A stretch of DNA of 64,000 nucleotides from Oceanobacillus sojae. GTDB taxonomy: Bacteria; Bacillota; Bacilli; Bacillales; Amphibacillaceae. Shown here one piece after another: positions 26,621 to 35,864 of the stretch. The notes under the pieces are model-generated. The model saw only the letters and a program-made list of their open reading frames with translations, did no database searches and was not told where the DNA came from. The translations under genes were made by a program, and so were the position numbers. The DNA lies in contig NZ_BJYM01000012.1 of NCBI RefSeq assembly GCF_007991515.1, positions 62,001 through 126,000 on the forward strand, given 5' to 3'. Positions within the stretch are counted from its first letter, which is position 1; the number at the start of each line of letters is the position of its first letter.

Positions 26621-29600
26621 TTGAAAAAAGCTTTTAAAATTACAAAACAAGATATGAAAAACATCATTCGTGTACCTTCTGTTCTTATTTTGATTATCGG
26701 ATTAGCGATCCTCCCTTCTTTTTATGCTTGGTTTAATATAAAAGCATCCTGGGATCCATACTCCAATACACAAGGAATCAAAATTGGCGTAGTCAGTGAC
26801 GATGCCGGCACAGAAGTAGAGGGCCGATCTATAAATATGGGAGACGAACTGGTAGAAAACTTAAAAGAGAATGATTCATTAGGATGGCAATTCGGTGATT
26901 CCATTGAAGAAGCAGACGAAAAGGTTTATAAAGGGGAATATTTTGCAACCATCCATATCCCTGAGAGCTTCTCCGAAGATGTAGTCAGTATACTTAATGA
27001 CGAACCACGGAGTGCGATCGTTCAATATAAGGTGAATGAAAAAGTCAATGCAATCGCTCCTAAAATGACCAGTGCCGGAGCAACGCAAATCACAGAAACC
27101 ATTAATGATGAATTTGTGCAGACTACGGCAAAAACATTGCTGGAAGAATTTAATAATGCAGGAATTGAGCTTGAACAAAATCTGCCTACGCTGCAAAAAA
27201 TTAAAAACGCTGTGTATAATCTTCATGACCATATTGAAGATATTGATAAAGCCGGCGATCTTATTGTCGAGTTAGACGATGACCATGATAATATTCAGGG
27301 CTATGCTGATAAACTGGAGAGTCTTGGAGAGTATGAGTCAAACATCAGAGAAGGCGGAGATCAAATTCTGACTGCTCAATCCCACTTGGATGATATAAAT
27401 CGGATGGGAAGTGCTGTTGTTGAGTTAAATCAAGCAATGCCTGATATCGAAAATGCGCTAACTCGAATCAGTTCTATTCAGCAATACTTCCCTGAAATTA
27501 ATCAGGGACTGCAGGATGCCTATGCAGCGAGTATTACTGCCGGTGATACGTTATCGAACGTGCAAGCACGTATTCCAGAAATTAATAATCAGATTCACGA
27601 CTATCAGGATCAGGTGGACCAGGCTCAGGATACATTAGATGAAGCAGAGCAGGCAAAAGACGATGTTGCAGAGCTTATTAACAATCAAATAAACGACGCT
27701 GAAAAGATAATTAATGGTCTTCCTTCTTTTGATTTTGGTACAGAAGGATCTGTTACACCAGACTTTGTAAATAACGTAAAGGATTCCGTCGGTGATTCTC
27801 AAAATACAATTGAGAATATTCTAGAGGAGCTTCGTGATTCTAATTCTATAGAGCCAAATGAATCTATTGAAAAATTAGGCAGCTCTGCAGATGCTGCAAG
27901 AGAGCAGGGAAGCGAACTATCTGCCGGTCTAGATGACATGCTTACAAAATTAGAAGAAGATAATTTTACAGAGGAGGATATAAATAATTTAAATGAGGCA
28001 ATAGCCAATTATCAGGCTTCATTCAATAATACTAAAGAAGATTTAGCAAATGCTGAGTTTGTCCCAGGCACATCAAACAATGAAGAAGGCAATGACAATT
28101 CTGGAGAAGATACGCAGCAGGATGGTGAAGAGACGGAAGATACTGCAGAGGATACACAGCAGCGTGATGAGGAAATTGATAATGTAATTAATGATCTTCA
28201 TGAAGATACTGTCAAAGCCTTTGATGAAATTTCAACCGTGTTAGATCAAAATATCGACCTGGCAATAAGTAATATCCGTGCATTGCCTACATTAATTGCC
28301 ATGAAGGAAAATCCGGAGACGGAGGAATATGCAAATGAACAGATTAAAGCTGTTCAAGAAAGTATCAAAGGTCTTCAATCTTCCGTTACAAGTACACAGG
28401 ACTCACTTGCATTACTCGAGGCTCCTGAAAACAAAGAGGAATTAGAAAAGATTCAAGATGCGCTTGAAAATAATGGTTCCAACTTAAATGAGTTAATTGA
28501 TTTTCTGGGTAATAATGATTTTGACCTTAATCAATTAGAAGATATGAAAGACAATGCGATAACTAATTTAGAATCATTGCAATCCTTTAACGAGGATACA
28601 TTGAATCCCTTTATGAACAATGCGTTCACTACTTTGGAAAACAAATTAAATGATGCAGATTCAAAATTAGATGCTGCTTTGAATTATACAGCCTTAGCTT
28701 CTGATTATTTATCTCAGGCTTCAACCATAATTAATGATTCACAGTATTATTTAAACCTTTTAAATGAAAATTTACCATACTATGAAGAGCAGTTCAGCGA
28801 TGTATCTGATACCGTAAATCAATACTTCCCCGACTTTAAAAATGGCGTGGATATGGCAAGTTCATTTTTCCAAAATGATATGCCGCATTTAGAGGATGAA
28901 GTAAATAATCTAGCTGGATTTGTTACCAATGATATGGATGATTTAATTGAGCAGTATAAAAATTTAAATTCACTTGTTCAAGATAATTTACCAGAGGCTC
29001 AGGAAGCAATTGCTGAAATGGCAGATTTCATCCGCAATGATTGGCCGGGCTACAAAGAAGATATTCAAAATGCCTATGACCGGATCAAGCAGATGGAAGA
29101 TGATCAAATTATTGAAGAATTGATTTCTGCACTGCAAAATGATTTAAGCGATGAAACAGAGTATTTCTCACGTCCGGTACAGCTGGATGAAGAAAAACTC
29201 TTCCCCATTCCAAACTATGGTTCTGCCAATACACCATTTTATACCGTACTTGCACTCTGGGTTGGTGCATTATTACTTTGTAACCTGGTTACAACAGAAC
29301 TGAAGGATAAAAATAGAGAGGAATTCAGCTTAAGAGATATTTATCTCGGCAGGATGGCTCTATTCTTAATAGTGGCTGTTTTACAGGCAGTGATTGTTTC
29401 ACTTGGTAATATCTTTATACTGGATGCTTATATGGCACACCCAGCTTTCTTTACACTCTTTAGTGTTCTGATTGCGCTGGCATTTATGATTATTGTCTAC
29501 ACGATGGTTTCCTTATTTGGAAACGTCGGAAAGGCGATTGCGATAATCTTTATGATTCTGCAATTATCAGGAGGTGGAGGAATGTTTCCTATTCAGGTAG

Positions 29601-29830
29601 CGCCGGAGTTTTTCCAGGCAATTCACCCGTTCCTTCCTTTCACGTATGCTATCGACATTCTCAGGGAAGCAACCGGAGGAATTGTATGGTCAGTTGTATT
29701 TAACAGATTCCTGATACTCGCCATCTTCCCGGCTATCTTCATTCTATTAGGATATACATTCCGGCCATGGATTGCACCTCGTGTTCATAAAGCATATGTA
29801 AAAACTAAGAAAAGTAATATGGTTGATTAA
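26621..29830 (+). CDS. yhgE: YhgE/Pip-family membrane protein, enlarged
   Basis: Phage-infection-protein family, related to YueB/EsaA and ABC-2 permeases. One N-terminal helix (about 22-34) is followed by a huge extracellular region rich in heptads (about 40-880) and about five or six C-terminal helices. The 1069 residues exceed the roughly 775 of B. subtilis YhgE; the extra length is coiled coil plus an acidic low-complexity insert near 485-525 (GEDTQQDGEETEDTAEDTQQ). Start is TTG with AGAGGAG 7 nt before it. In this family members serve as phage receptors; the native role is unclear. Confidence 0.88.
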   Translation: MKKAFKITKQDMKNIIRVPSVLILIIGLAILPSFYAWFNIKASWDPYSNTQGIKIGVVSDDAGTEVEGRSINMGDELVENLKENDSLGWQFGDSIEEADEKVYKGEYFATIHIPESFSEDVVSILNDEPRSAIVQYKVNEKVNAIAPKMTSAGATQITETINDEFVQTTAKTLLEEFNNAGIELEQNLPTLQKIKNAVYNLHDHIEDIDKAGDLIVELDDDHDNIQGYADKLESLGEYESNIREGGDQILTAQSHLDDINRMGSAVVELNQAMPDIENALTRISSIQQYFPEINQGLQDAYAASITAGDTLSNVQARIPEINNQIHDYQDQVDQAQDTLDEAEQAKDDVAELINNQINDAEKIINGLPSFDFGTEGSVTPDFVNNVKDSVGDSQNTIENILEELRDSNSIEPNESIEKLGSSADAAREQGSELSAGLDDMLTKLEEDNFTEEDINNLNEAIANYQASFNNTKEDLANAEFVPGTSNNEEGNDNSGEDTQQDGEETEDTAEDTQQRDEEIDNVINDLHEDTVKAFDEISTVLDQNIDLAISNIRALPTLIAMKENPETEEYANEQIKAVQESIKGLQSSVTSTQDSLALLEAPENKEELEKIQDALENNGSNLNELIDFLGNNDFDLNQLEDMKDNAITNLESLQSFNEDTLNPFMNNAFTTLENKLNDADSKLDAALNYTALASDYLSQASTIINDSQYYLNLLNENLPYYEEQFSDVSDTVNQYFPDFKNGVDMASSFFQNDMPHLEDEVNNLAGFVTNDMDDLIEQYKNLNSLVQDNLPEAQEAIAEMADFIRNDWPGYKEDIQNAYDRIKQMEDDQIIEELISALQNDLSDETEYFSRPVQLDEEKLFPIPNYGSANTPFYTVLALWVGALLLCNLVTTELKDKNREEFSLRDIYLGRMALFLIVAVLQAVIVSLGNIFILDAYMAHPAFFTLFSVLIALAFMIIVYTMVSLFGNVGKAIAIIFMILQLSGGGGMFPIQVAPEFFQAIHPFLPFTYAIDILREATGGIVWSVVFNRFLILAIFPAIFILLGYTFRPWIAPRVHKAYVKTKKSNMVD

Positions 29831-29852
29831 TCTTTAAAAATAAATTAAAACA

Positions 29853-29889
29853 AGCTCGACAAGTTTTTTTAAACGTCGAGCTGTTTTTT
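29853..29889 (+). terminator. Terminator of yhgE
   Basis: AGCTCGAC pairs with GTCGAGCT, followed by GTTTTTT. Confidence 0.85.
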
Positions 29890-30015
29890 ATGCAATGAAA
29901 TGACTTACTCTCTTTTACAATACCAGGTTTTATAATAAAATGATAAGTATCGTTTCTTTTTTAAGCAGCTTTGTTTTGCCGGTTTGAAAATGTAAAATAA
30001 CAACGGAGGTTTATT

Positions 30016-30384
30016 GTGAAGTATTTCATAATGATTTTGCAAATTAGTGTATTATTTCTTTTTAATTTTATTGGTCAGCTTATTCAAGGATACTTCTCTC
30101 TCAGCATTCCCGGCAGCCTGATTGGCATGCTGCTGCTTTTTTGTCTGCTGTTTTTAAAAATCCTTCCTTTAGTGTGGGTTCAAACTGGAGTTGATTTTCT
30201 TTTAAAAGATATTCCCTTTTTCTTTATCCCGGTTACGGTTGGAGTTGTTCAATACTTAAGCTTTTTCTATGGAAAAGGCAGTCTTATAATTTTATTAGTT
30301 GTCATAAGTACCTTCTTTGTTATCGGTGTCAGTGGAACAATAACGAACTTCCTATTAAAAAAAGAGGTGAAATCCTATGAGTAG
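30016..30384 (+). CDS. cidA: CidA/LrgA-family holin-like protein
   Basis: Four-helix membrane protein of 122 residues of the CidA/LrgA family, first implicated in murein hydrolase control and in several bacteria shown to act with LrgB-type partners in pyruvate or glycolate transport. The conserved core PGSLIGMLLLFCLL and the LLKDIPFFFIPVTVGVV segment are present. Starts with GTG after GGAGG. It overlaps the next gene by 8 nt. No LytTR-type regulator or two-component pair is adjacent, so the signal is not evident. Confidence 0.88.
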   Translation: MKYFIMILQISVLFLFNFIGQLIQGYFSLSIPGSLIGMLLLFCLLFLKILPLVWVQTGVDFLLKDIPFFFIPVTVGVVQYLSFFYGKGSLIILLVVISTFFVIGVSGTITNFLLKKEVKSYE

Positions 30385-31063
30385 CTTCTTTACCGGGATA
30401 GCTACTATTGCAGGTGCTTTTATCCTTTATCAATTTTCAAAGAAGATGTACAGTATGAAGCCCAGTCCGTTTACGATGCCGATTTTTCTGTCAACAGCCA
30501 GTATTGTCATCTTTTTAATTTTAACAGGAATTCCTTATGAAACCTTTATGATTGGCGGTCAGTGGATAGATATTTTTCTTGGCCCAATCGTTGTTTCTCT
30601 GGCAGTTCCTTTATATAGGGAGATTCATTTAATAAAAAAATACGCAGGGGCAATAAGTATCGGTATATTTGCCGGTTCTCTGACCGGCGTTCTTACCGGA
30701 ATAGCGGGAGCAAAGCTCTTTGGATTTGAAAGCTGGCTGATCCAATCTGTTGCAGCTAAATCTGTAACTGCTCCGATTGCCATCAGTATTACAGATACAG
30801 CAGGAGGGAATGTTTCACTGGCAGCAGTTTTCGTCATGATAGCTGGTGTCAGCGGGGCAATGTTTGGACCTGTTATTTTGAAAATTTGCCGTATCCAGCA
30901 TCCCATTGCCAGAGGACTCAGTTTCGGAACTGCTTCCCACGCCATTGGTACCGCAAAAGCACTAGAAAACGGAAAAATAGAGGGTGCTATCAGTGTTTTA
31001 TCGATGACGATCAGCGCAGTGTTTGTTTCTTTTCTCGTCCCTATTTTCTTAGCTATTATGTAA
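30377..31063 (+). CDS. cidB: CidB/LrgB-family membrane protein
   Basis: Partner of the preceding gene: a polytopic 228-residue protein with the LrgB signatures LGPIVVSLAVPLY, AAKSVTAPIAISI and GTASHAIGTAKA. Together the pair forms a two-component membrane system for small carboxylate transport and/or control of autolysis. Ribosome site AAAGAGGTG lies in the end of the upstream gene, consistent with coupled translation. Whether this is the Cid or Lrg type cannot be decided from sequence. Confidence 0.9.
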   Translation: MSSFFTGIATIAGAFILYQFSKKMYSMKPSPFTMPIFLSTASIVIFLILTGIPYETFMIGGQWIDIFLGPIVVSLAVPLYREIHLIKKYAGAISIGIFAGSLTGVLTGIAGAKLFGFESWLIQSVAAKSVTAPIAISITDTAGGNVSLAAVFVMIAGVSGAMFGPVILKICRIQHPIARGLSFGTASHAIGTAKALENGKIEGAISVLSMTISAVFVSFLVPIFLAIM

Positions 31064-31108
31064 CGCACATTCAGCATGCTTTGAAAACCTATCTAGTTTT
31101 TTATCCAT

Positions 31109-31155
31109 AAAAAAAGCCGTGCAAATCTTATGTTAGAGATTTGCACGGCTTTTTG
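31109..31155 (+). terminator. Bidirectional terminator between cidB and typA
   Basis: AAAAAGCCGTGCAAATCT pairs perfectly with AGATTTGCACGGCTTTTT. Confidence 0.93.
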
Positions 31156-31156
31156 C

Positions 31157-32977
31157 TTATTTTTTCTTAGCTGCTTTTTCACGTTCATTTTTATTTAAGA
31201 TTTTTTTGCGAAGACGAATAGATTCTGGTGTAACTTCACAATACTCGTCATCACTTAAATATTGTAATGCTTCTTCAAGAGACATATCTCTTGTTTTACG
31301 GATTGTTGATGTCTGGTCTTTCGTTGCTGACCGCACGTTAGTTAAGTGCTTTTCTTTCGTGATATTAACGGTTAAGTCATTTTCACGGTTGTGTTCTCCG
31401 ACAATCATACCGGCATAAACTTCCGTACCTGGAGTGATAAAGATAACCCCACGATCTTCTAAATTCATAATTCCATAAGTAGAAGCTTTTCCATTTTCAA
31501 GTGCTACAAGCACACCCTCGCGGCGTCCGCCAACCTGTCCTTTAATAACAGGCTCAAATGCTTCAAACGTATGGTTAATGATTCCATAACCGCGTGTTTG
31601 TGACATAAATTCTGTTGTATATCCTAAAAGTCCGCGAGACGGCACTTTGAACTCGATACGAACCTGTCCATTACCCTGGTTAGACATATCAAGCATTTCG
31701 CCTTTACGTTCTCCCAGAGATTCCATCACGGCTCCTGTGTATTCTTCCGGAACATCCACTTGTACACGCTCCATCGGCTCACACTTAACACCGTCAATCT
31801 CTTTAATAATTACTTCCGGTTTAGACAATTGGAGCTCATAGCCCTCGCGACGCATGTTTTCAATAAGAATAGATAGATGCAGTTCTCCGCGTCCTGATAC
31901 AGTCCAGGCATCTGGTGAGCTTGTTGGATCAACACGTAAGCTTACATCGGTTTCTAATTGTTTTAACAAACGCTCTTCAATTCTGCGGGAAGTAATATAT
32001 TTTCCTTCTTTTCCTGCAAACGGACTGTTGTTTACGACAAATGTCATTTGCAGTGTCGGCTCATCAATACGCAGCCAAGGAAGTGGATCTGGATGATCTG
32101 CCGGACAAACTGTTTCACCGACATTCAAGTCTTCCATACCTGAAAGTGCCACGATATCTCCTGCTACTGCTTCTTGAATTTCAATCCGTTTTAACCCGAT
32201 AAAACCAAATAGTTTGGAAACACGGAAGGATTTCTGTGATCCGTCTTCTTTTAAAACGACAACCTGCTGTCCTACTTTAATAGTTCCACGGACAACACGG
32301 CCAACACCGATACGTCCCACATAATCATTATAGTCCAATAAAGTTACTTGAAATTGTAATGGTTCTTCTCTAGTATCAATTGGAGCCGGGATATGGTCCA
32401 AAATAGTTTTAAACACTGGATCCATTGTTTCCTGCTGATCTTCCGGCTCTAAACCAGACGTTCCGTTTAATGCAGAAGCATATACAACCGGGAATTCTAA
32501 TTGGTTATCATCCGCTCCCAGTTCAATAAATAAATCCAATACTTCATCAATAACTTCTTCTGGCCGTGCATTAGGTCTGTCTACTTTATTTAATACCACA
32601 ATTGGCGTTAATTTTTGTTCTAAAGCTTTTTTCAATACAAAACGCGTCTGCGGCATAGTTCCTTCATAAGCATCAACGACTAAGGCAACACCGTCAACCA
32701 TTTTCATAATACGCTCAACCTCACCGCCAAAGTCGGCGTGACCCGGTGTATCAAGGATATTAATTGTCGAATCTCCATATTTCACAGCTGTATTTTTAGC
32801 CAGGATTGTAATCCCGCGCTCACGTTCTATATCTCCAGAGTCCATCGCACGCTCATCTACGTGCTCATTTTCCCGAAAAGTCCCAGAATATTTTAATAGC
32901 TGATCCACTAATGTTGTTTTCCCGTGGTCAACGTGTGCAATAATTGCGATATTACGAATATCATTTCTTAATTGCAT
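31157..32977 (-). CDS. typA: TypA/BipA ribosome-associated GTPase
   Basis: Translational GTPase that binds ribosomes at the elongation-factor site and supports ribosome assembly and growth at low temperature. The 606-residue protein is full length: G1 AHVDHGKTT, G2 region RERGITI, G3 DTPGHADF, G4 NKVDR, then domains II and III and the TypA-specific C-terminal domain with the lysine-rich tail. GGAG lies about 10 nt before the ATG. It is monocistronic and convergent with cidB. Confidence 0.96.
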   Translation of the reverse strand: MQLRNDIRNIAIIAHVDHGKTTLVDQLLKYSGTFRENEHVDERAMDSGDIERERGITILAKNTAVKYGDSTINILDTPGHADFGGEVERIMKMVDGVALVVDAYEGTMPQTRFVLKKALEQKLTPIVVLNKVDRPNARPEEVIDEVLDLFIELGADDNQLEFPVVYASALNGTSGLEPEDQQETMDPVFKTILDHIPAPIDTREEPLQFQVTLLDYNDYVGRIGVGRVVRGTIKVGQQVVVLKEDGSQKSFRVSKLFGFIGLKRIEIQEAVAGDIVALSGMEDLNVGETVCPADHPDPLPWLRIDEPTLQMTFVVNNSPFAGKEGKYITSRRIEERLLKQLETDVSLRVDPTSSPDAWTVSGRGELHLSILIENMRREGYELQLSKPEVIIKEIDGVKCEPMERVQVDVPEEYTGAVMESLGERKGEMLDMSNQGNGQVRIEFKVPSRGLLGYTTEFMSQTRGYGIINHTFEAFEPVIKGQVGGRREGVLVALENGKASTYGIMNLEDRGVIFITPGTEVYAGMIVGEHNRENDLTVNITKEKHLTNVRSATKDQTSTIRKTRDMSLEEALQYLSDDEYCEVTPESIRLRKKILNKNEREKAAKKK

Positions 32978-33149
32978 AAATAGTACGCTCCTCTAACATA
33001 TCGAATGTAAAACCAATTTATTATATCATATTTTGAAGAATAATGTAAAATTATTTTTTTATTTTAATATGTGTCCGTTTCCTATTAATTATTATGACAG
33101 CATTACCCTGTGTTATAATTCAAATAATAAATAATAAAGGGTGGTTTCT

Positions 33150-33460
33150 ATGTGGAAAGATATACTGATACCCGGAGCTGCTGCAGCAGTTGTCTCTTTT
33201 ATCATGTTTCTTTCCAGTAAAAACTTAGAAAAAAAGACCATGGATTTGTATTTAACTATTACCGGCTAAGCTATCGACGCAGATTAAAAAGAAATTTATG
33301 GTCTATTCCTGTTATAGTTATTGGACTACTCATTATCTTTTTCCTATCAAGCTTTTCAACAATGTATAGTACAATGATTATAGCTTTTTTCATTATTCTT
33401 TTTGCTATTGAAATTCTTTATAATTTGAGGAAATGGCAAAAAGAAAAAGCAAATTCTTGA
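33150..33460 (+). CDS. Small membrane protein split over two frames (-1 frame change)
   Basis: Frame 1 opens with ATG 33150 behind AAAGGGTGG and encodes 39 codons to TAA 33267-33269. From 33236 the -1 frame is open to TGA 33458-33460 and encodes a basic segment, two further hydrophobic helices and a charged tail (KWQKEKANS). Joining at the seven-A run 33229-33235, where the zero-frame reads A AAA AAG, gives a continuous 103-residue three-helix protein. Either programmed -1 frameshifting, a recent inactivating deletion or an assembly error in the homopolymer. No family recognised. Confidence 0.55.
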
Positions 33461-33486
33461 ACTTTTCCCTGTTGAATAATTTTATA

Positions 33487-33536
33487 GAAAAGACTTCTTT
33501 CCCGCCTGGTGATTAGGCATAGAAAGAAGTCTTTTC
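33487..33536 (-). terminator. Bidirectional terminator between the split gene and cssS
   Basis: GAAAAGACTTCTTTC and GAAAGAAGTCTTTTC form a 15-bp perfect stem with a 20-nt loop. Confidence 0.85.
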
Positions 33537-33544
33537 TTAATTCT

Positions 33545-34912
33545 TTACGACTTTAATTTTTTATTTCCTTTAGTTTTATTAGGTACAGGGAGGCACATAG
33601 TAAATTTTGCCCCGCCTAATTTTTTGGATTTTCCAGCGTATATTTTTCCATTTGACTGTTCAATAATTGCCCGGGCAATAGCAAGACCCAATCCAGTCTC
33701 TCCGCCTTTTCCTTTGATAAATCGATGGAAGATTTTATCCATATCTTCTTCGGAAACTCCTTTTCCATCGTCCTCAATATCAAAGAAGATGTAATTCTTT
33801 TTCTTATACACATGGATAGATACCTCTTCATGAGCATATCTAATAGCATTAAATACCACATTTGTAACAGCTCGCAAAAGTTTTTCTTCGTCAGCATAGA
33901 CCGTAATCGAACCGTCCACCTTCTGCTGAAGCTTCAGTTTATTTTCATTGACGATTGGCAATGCTTTACTCAAAATTCCATCAACGAAAGTCTGCACGTC
34001 AATTTCTGTTTCTTCGTACACATCAGGCTGAGAATCTAATTTAGCAAGCAGAATCATCTCATTAATAATTTTCTTCAGCCGACTGACCTCCGTTACCATA
34101 ACATCTAAGCCTTTTTCTGCGTCCTCCTCATCAAAAATACCGTCACGAATTCCTTCTGCATAGCCTTGAATCGTCATCAAGGGGGTTTTCAGCTCATGAC
34201 TCGCATTTTGGAAGAAGGTTTGCTGTGATTTCATATATTGCTCCAGTGTCTGTGCCATATCGTAGACAGTCTGCTCTACTTCTTTTATCTCACCGCTTGC
34301 CCGAATTCGTTTCATTTGATCAAATTGCCGATTTTCCACCTTTTTCAGCTCTTTTTTCAGCAGGGACAATGGCGTAACCAGTTTATTCGTCATAAAATAG
34401 CTTAAAATAACTGCGGCTAATGCTCCGATTAAAAATACCCATGCCAGCCGGAAGAAAAAGTTTTGCTGTACAGCTCTTAAATCATTGATCGGCGTTAATA
34501 AGATTAATTCCAGCCCCGATTGCTCCGGGGAAAATATAATTCTTTGTGTTACGAAACGGTCATTTCCATGCTGCCACAATGTTTCTTCATTATCTTCAAA
34601 GTTATTTTCATCGAAAAATTCATTTACTACAGAAATTGACATGGTAGAAAATAAAACCGTATCTAAATTCCGGTCATACAAGAACAGCTGTAAATCCTGA
34701 TCCTGTAAAAAGTCATTGATATTCCGGTACTCACTTGCATCATCATATTCTGAAAGAAAATTAATCAATAATTCTCCCGTCTCTGCAAGCTGGCGCTGCT
34801 CATCTTGAATTAACACATCTAAAACGAGCGAATAAATAACTAAGCCTGCAGCTGTCATGATTACAAGAAGCAATGCTGTAAAAGCAGCATTTAATTGTGA
34901 TTGTAATTTCAT
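33545..34912 (-). CDS. cssS: Secretion-stress sensor kinase CssS
   Basis: A 455-residue sensor kinase with helices near 10-31 and 155-173, an extracytoplasmic domain between them, HAMP, and a HisKA domain with phosphorylated His239 in QNASHELKTP, then HATPase_c (DDGKGV, GLGLAIAR). Adjacent to its regulator and divergent from an HtrA-type protease, which is the arrangement of B. subtilis cssRS with htrB. CssS senses misfolded exported protein. It starts 2 nt after the cssR stop. Confidence 0.88.
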   Translation of the reverse strand: MKLQSQLNAAFTALLLVIMTAAGLVIYSLVLDVLIQDEQRQLAETGELLINFLSEYDDASEYRNINDFLQDQDLQLFLYDRNLDTVLFSTMSISVVNEFFDENNFEDNEETLWQHGNDRFVTQRIIFSPEQSGLELILLTPINDLRAVQQNFFFRLAWVFLIGALAAVILSYFMTNKLVTPLSLLKKELKKVENRQFDQMKRIRASGEIKEVEQTVYDMAQTLEQYMKSQQTFFQNASHELKTPLMTIQGYAEGIRDGIFDEEDAEKGLDVMVTEVSRLKKIINEMILLAKLDSQPDVYEETEIDVQTFVDGILSKALPIVNENKLKLQQKVDGSITVYADEEKLLRAVTNVVFNAIRYAHEEVSIHVYKKKNYIFFDIEDDGKGVSEEDMDKIFHRFIKGKGGETGLGLAIARAIIEQSNGKIYAGKSKKLGGAKFTMCLPVPNKTKGNKKLKS

Positions 34913-34914
34913 TG

Positions 34915-35604
34915 CTATGCTTCCTCATCTTTTCTCAGACGATAGCCGAATCCCCATACTGTCTCAAGAGGAATATTCTCCATCTTTTTACGGATTCGTT
35001 TCATTAGATCATCCACAGCCCGGTCACTGCCAAAATAATCATCACCCCATACCTTTACCAGTAATTCCTCACGGGAAAAAGCACGGTTGGGATTCTCTGC
35101 TAAAAGAAGCAGCATATCATATTCCTTAGCAGTTGTTTCATACTCTATCCCTTCAAAAAATACCCTGCGCTCATTCTTATAAACAAGGAGCTGGTCCACC
35201 TTGACACGGTCATCAGCTTCCTTATCCATGATAGACTTTGGCTGGACCCGTTTGAACAGCCTTTTAATACGGGCAATTAATTCTCTAGGGCTAAACGGCT
35301 TTGTTAAATAGTCATCGCCTCCGAGCTCTAAGCCCAGGATTTTATCAATTTCTTCATCTTTAGCTGAAATAATAATAATTGGAACATCACTTTCATTCCT
35401 GATCTTTTTGCAAAATTCATAACCATCCATCCCCGGGAGCATAATATCTAATACCCACATATCAGGAGGGTTGTTTTCCCATAATGTCCAGCCATCTTCT
35501 GCATTATCTAATACGGTTACCTGGTATCCTTCTTTTTTCAAATAAGCAACGACAATATCTTGTATGTTTTTATCATCTTCTATCAAACCGATATGGTATG
35601 ACAT
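34915..35604 (-). CDS. cssR: Secretion-stress response regulator CssR
   Basis: OmpR-family regulator of 229 residues: receiver domain with acidic pair at 10-11 and phospho-acceptor Asp53, and a winged-helix domain ending in WGFGYRL. In B. subtilis CssR activates htrA and htrB. Here the divergently transcribed protease gene carries reiterated TTTCAT/TTTACA hexamers in the shared intergenic region, consistent with direct control. GAGGTG precedes the ATG. Confidence 0.88.
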   Translation of the reverse strand: MSYHIGLIEDDKNIQDIVVAYLKKEGYQVTVLDNAEDGWTLWENNPPDMWVLDIMLPGMDGYEFCKKIRNESDVPIIIISAKDEEIDKILGLELGGDDYLTKPFSPRELIARIKRLFKRVQPKSIMDKEADDRVKVDQLLVYKNERRVFFEGIEYETTAKEYDMLLLLAENPNRAFSREELLVKVWGDDYFGSDRAVDDLMKRIRKKMENIPLETVWGFGYRLRKDEEA

Positions 35605-35704
35605 ATGTTCTTCACCTCTTCAAATACAATATAAACTGGAAGTTCTTTTCCTGCAAATAAGGCCTGCATACTGGATATAGTTATAGTTTGAAAAAACGCA
35701 TAAA

Positions 35705-35830
35705 TTTCATAAAATTTCATTTTACACTATCTATTTTTACATGAATATACTTCCAATGACAAATCAAGTTCAAGATTACACAGTTTTTACACAATTATAC
35801 CAAAGGATTTCCCACGATACCCACTATAAT
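35705..35830 (+). promoter_or_regulatory. htr promoter region with reiterated CssR-like boxes
   Basis: TTTCAT at 35705 and 35715, TTTACA at 35721 and 35736, and TTTTTACACA at 35784 resemble the repeated octamer (TTTTCACA type) reported at CssR-controlled promoters. A perfect -10 TATAAT lies at 35825-35830 with no good -35, as expected for activator-dependent transcription. Confidence 0.55.
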
Positions 35831-35864
35831 AAAGATAAATCAAATAACTTGGAGGTGCTTTACA

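Noticed and set aside
27799-28008. Antisense frames within yhgE, typA and other long genes
   Set aside because: Shadows of real genes with no ribosome sites.
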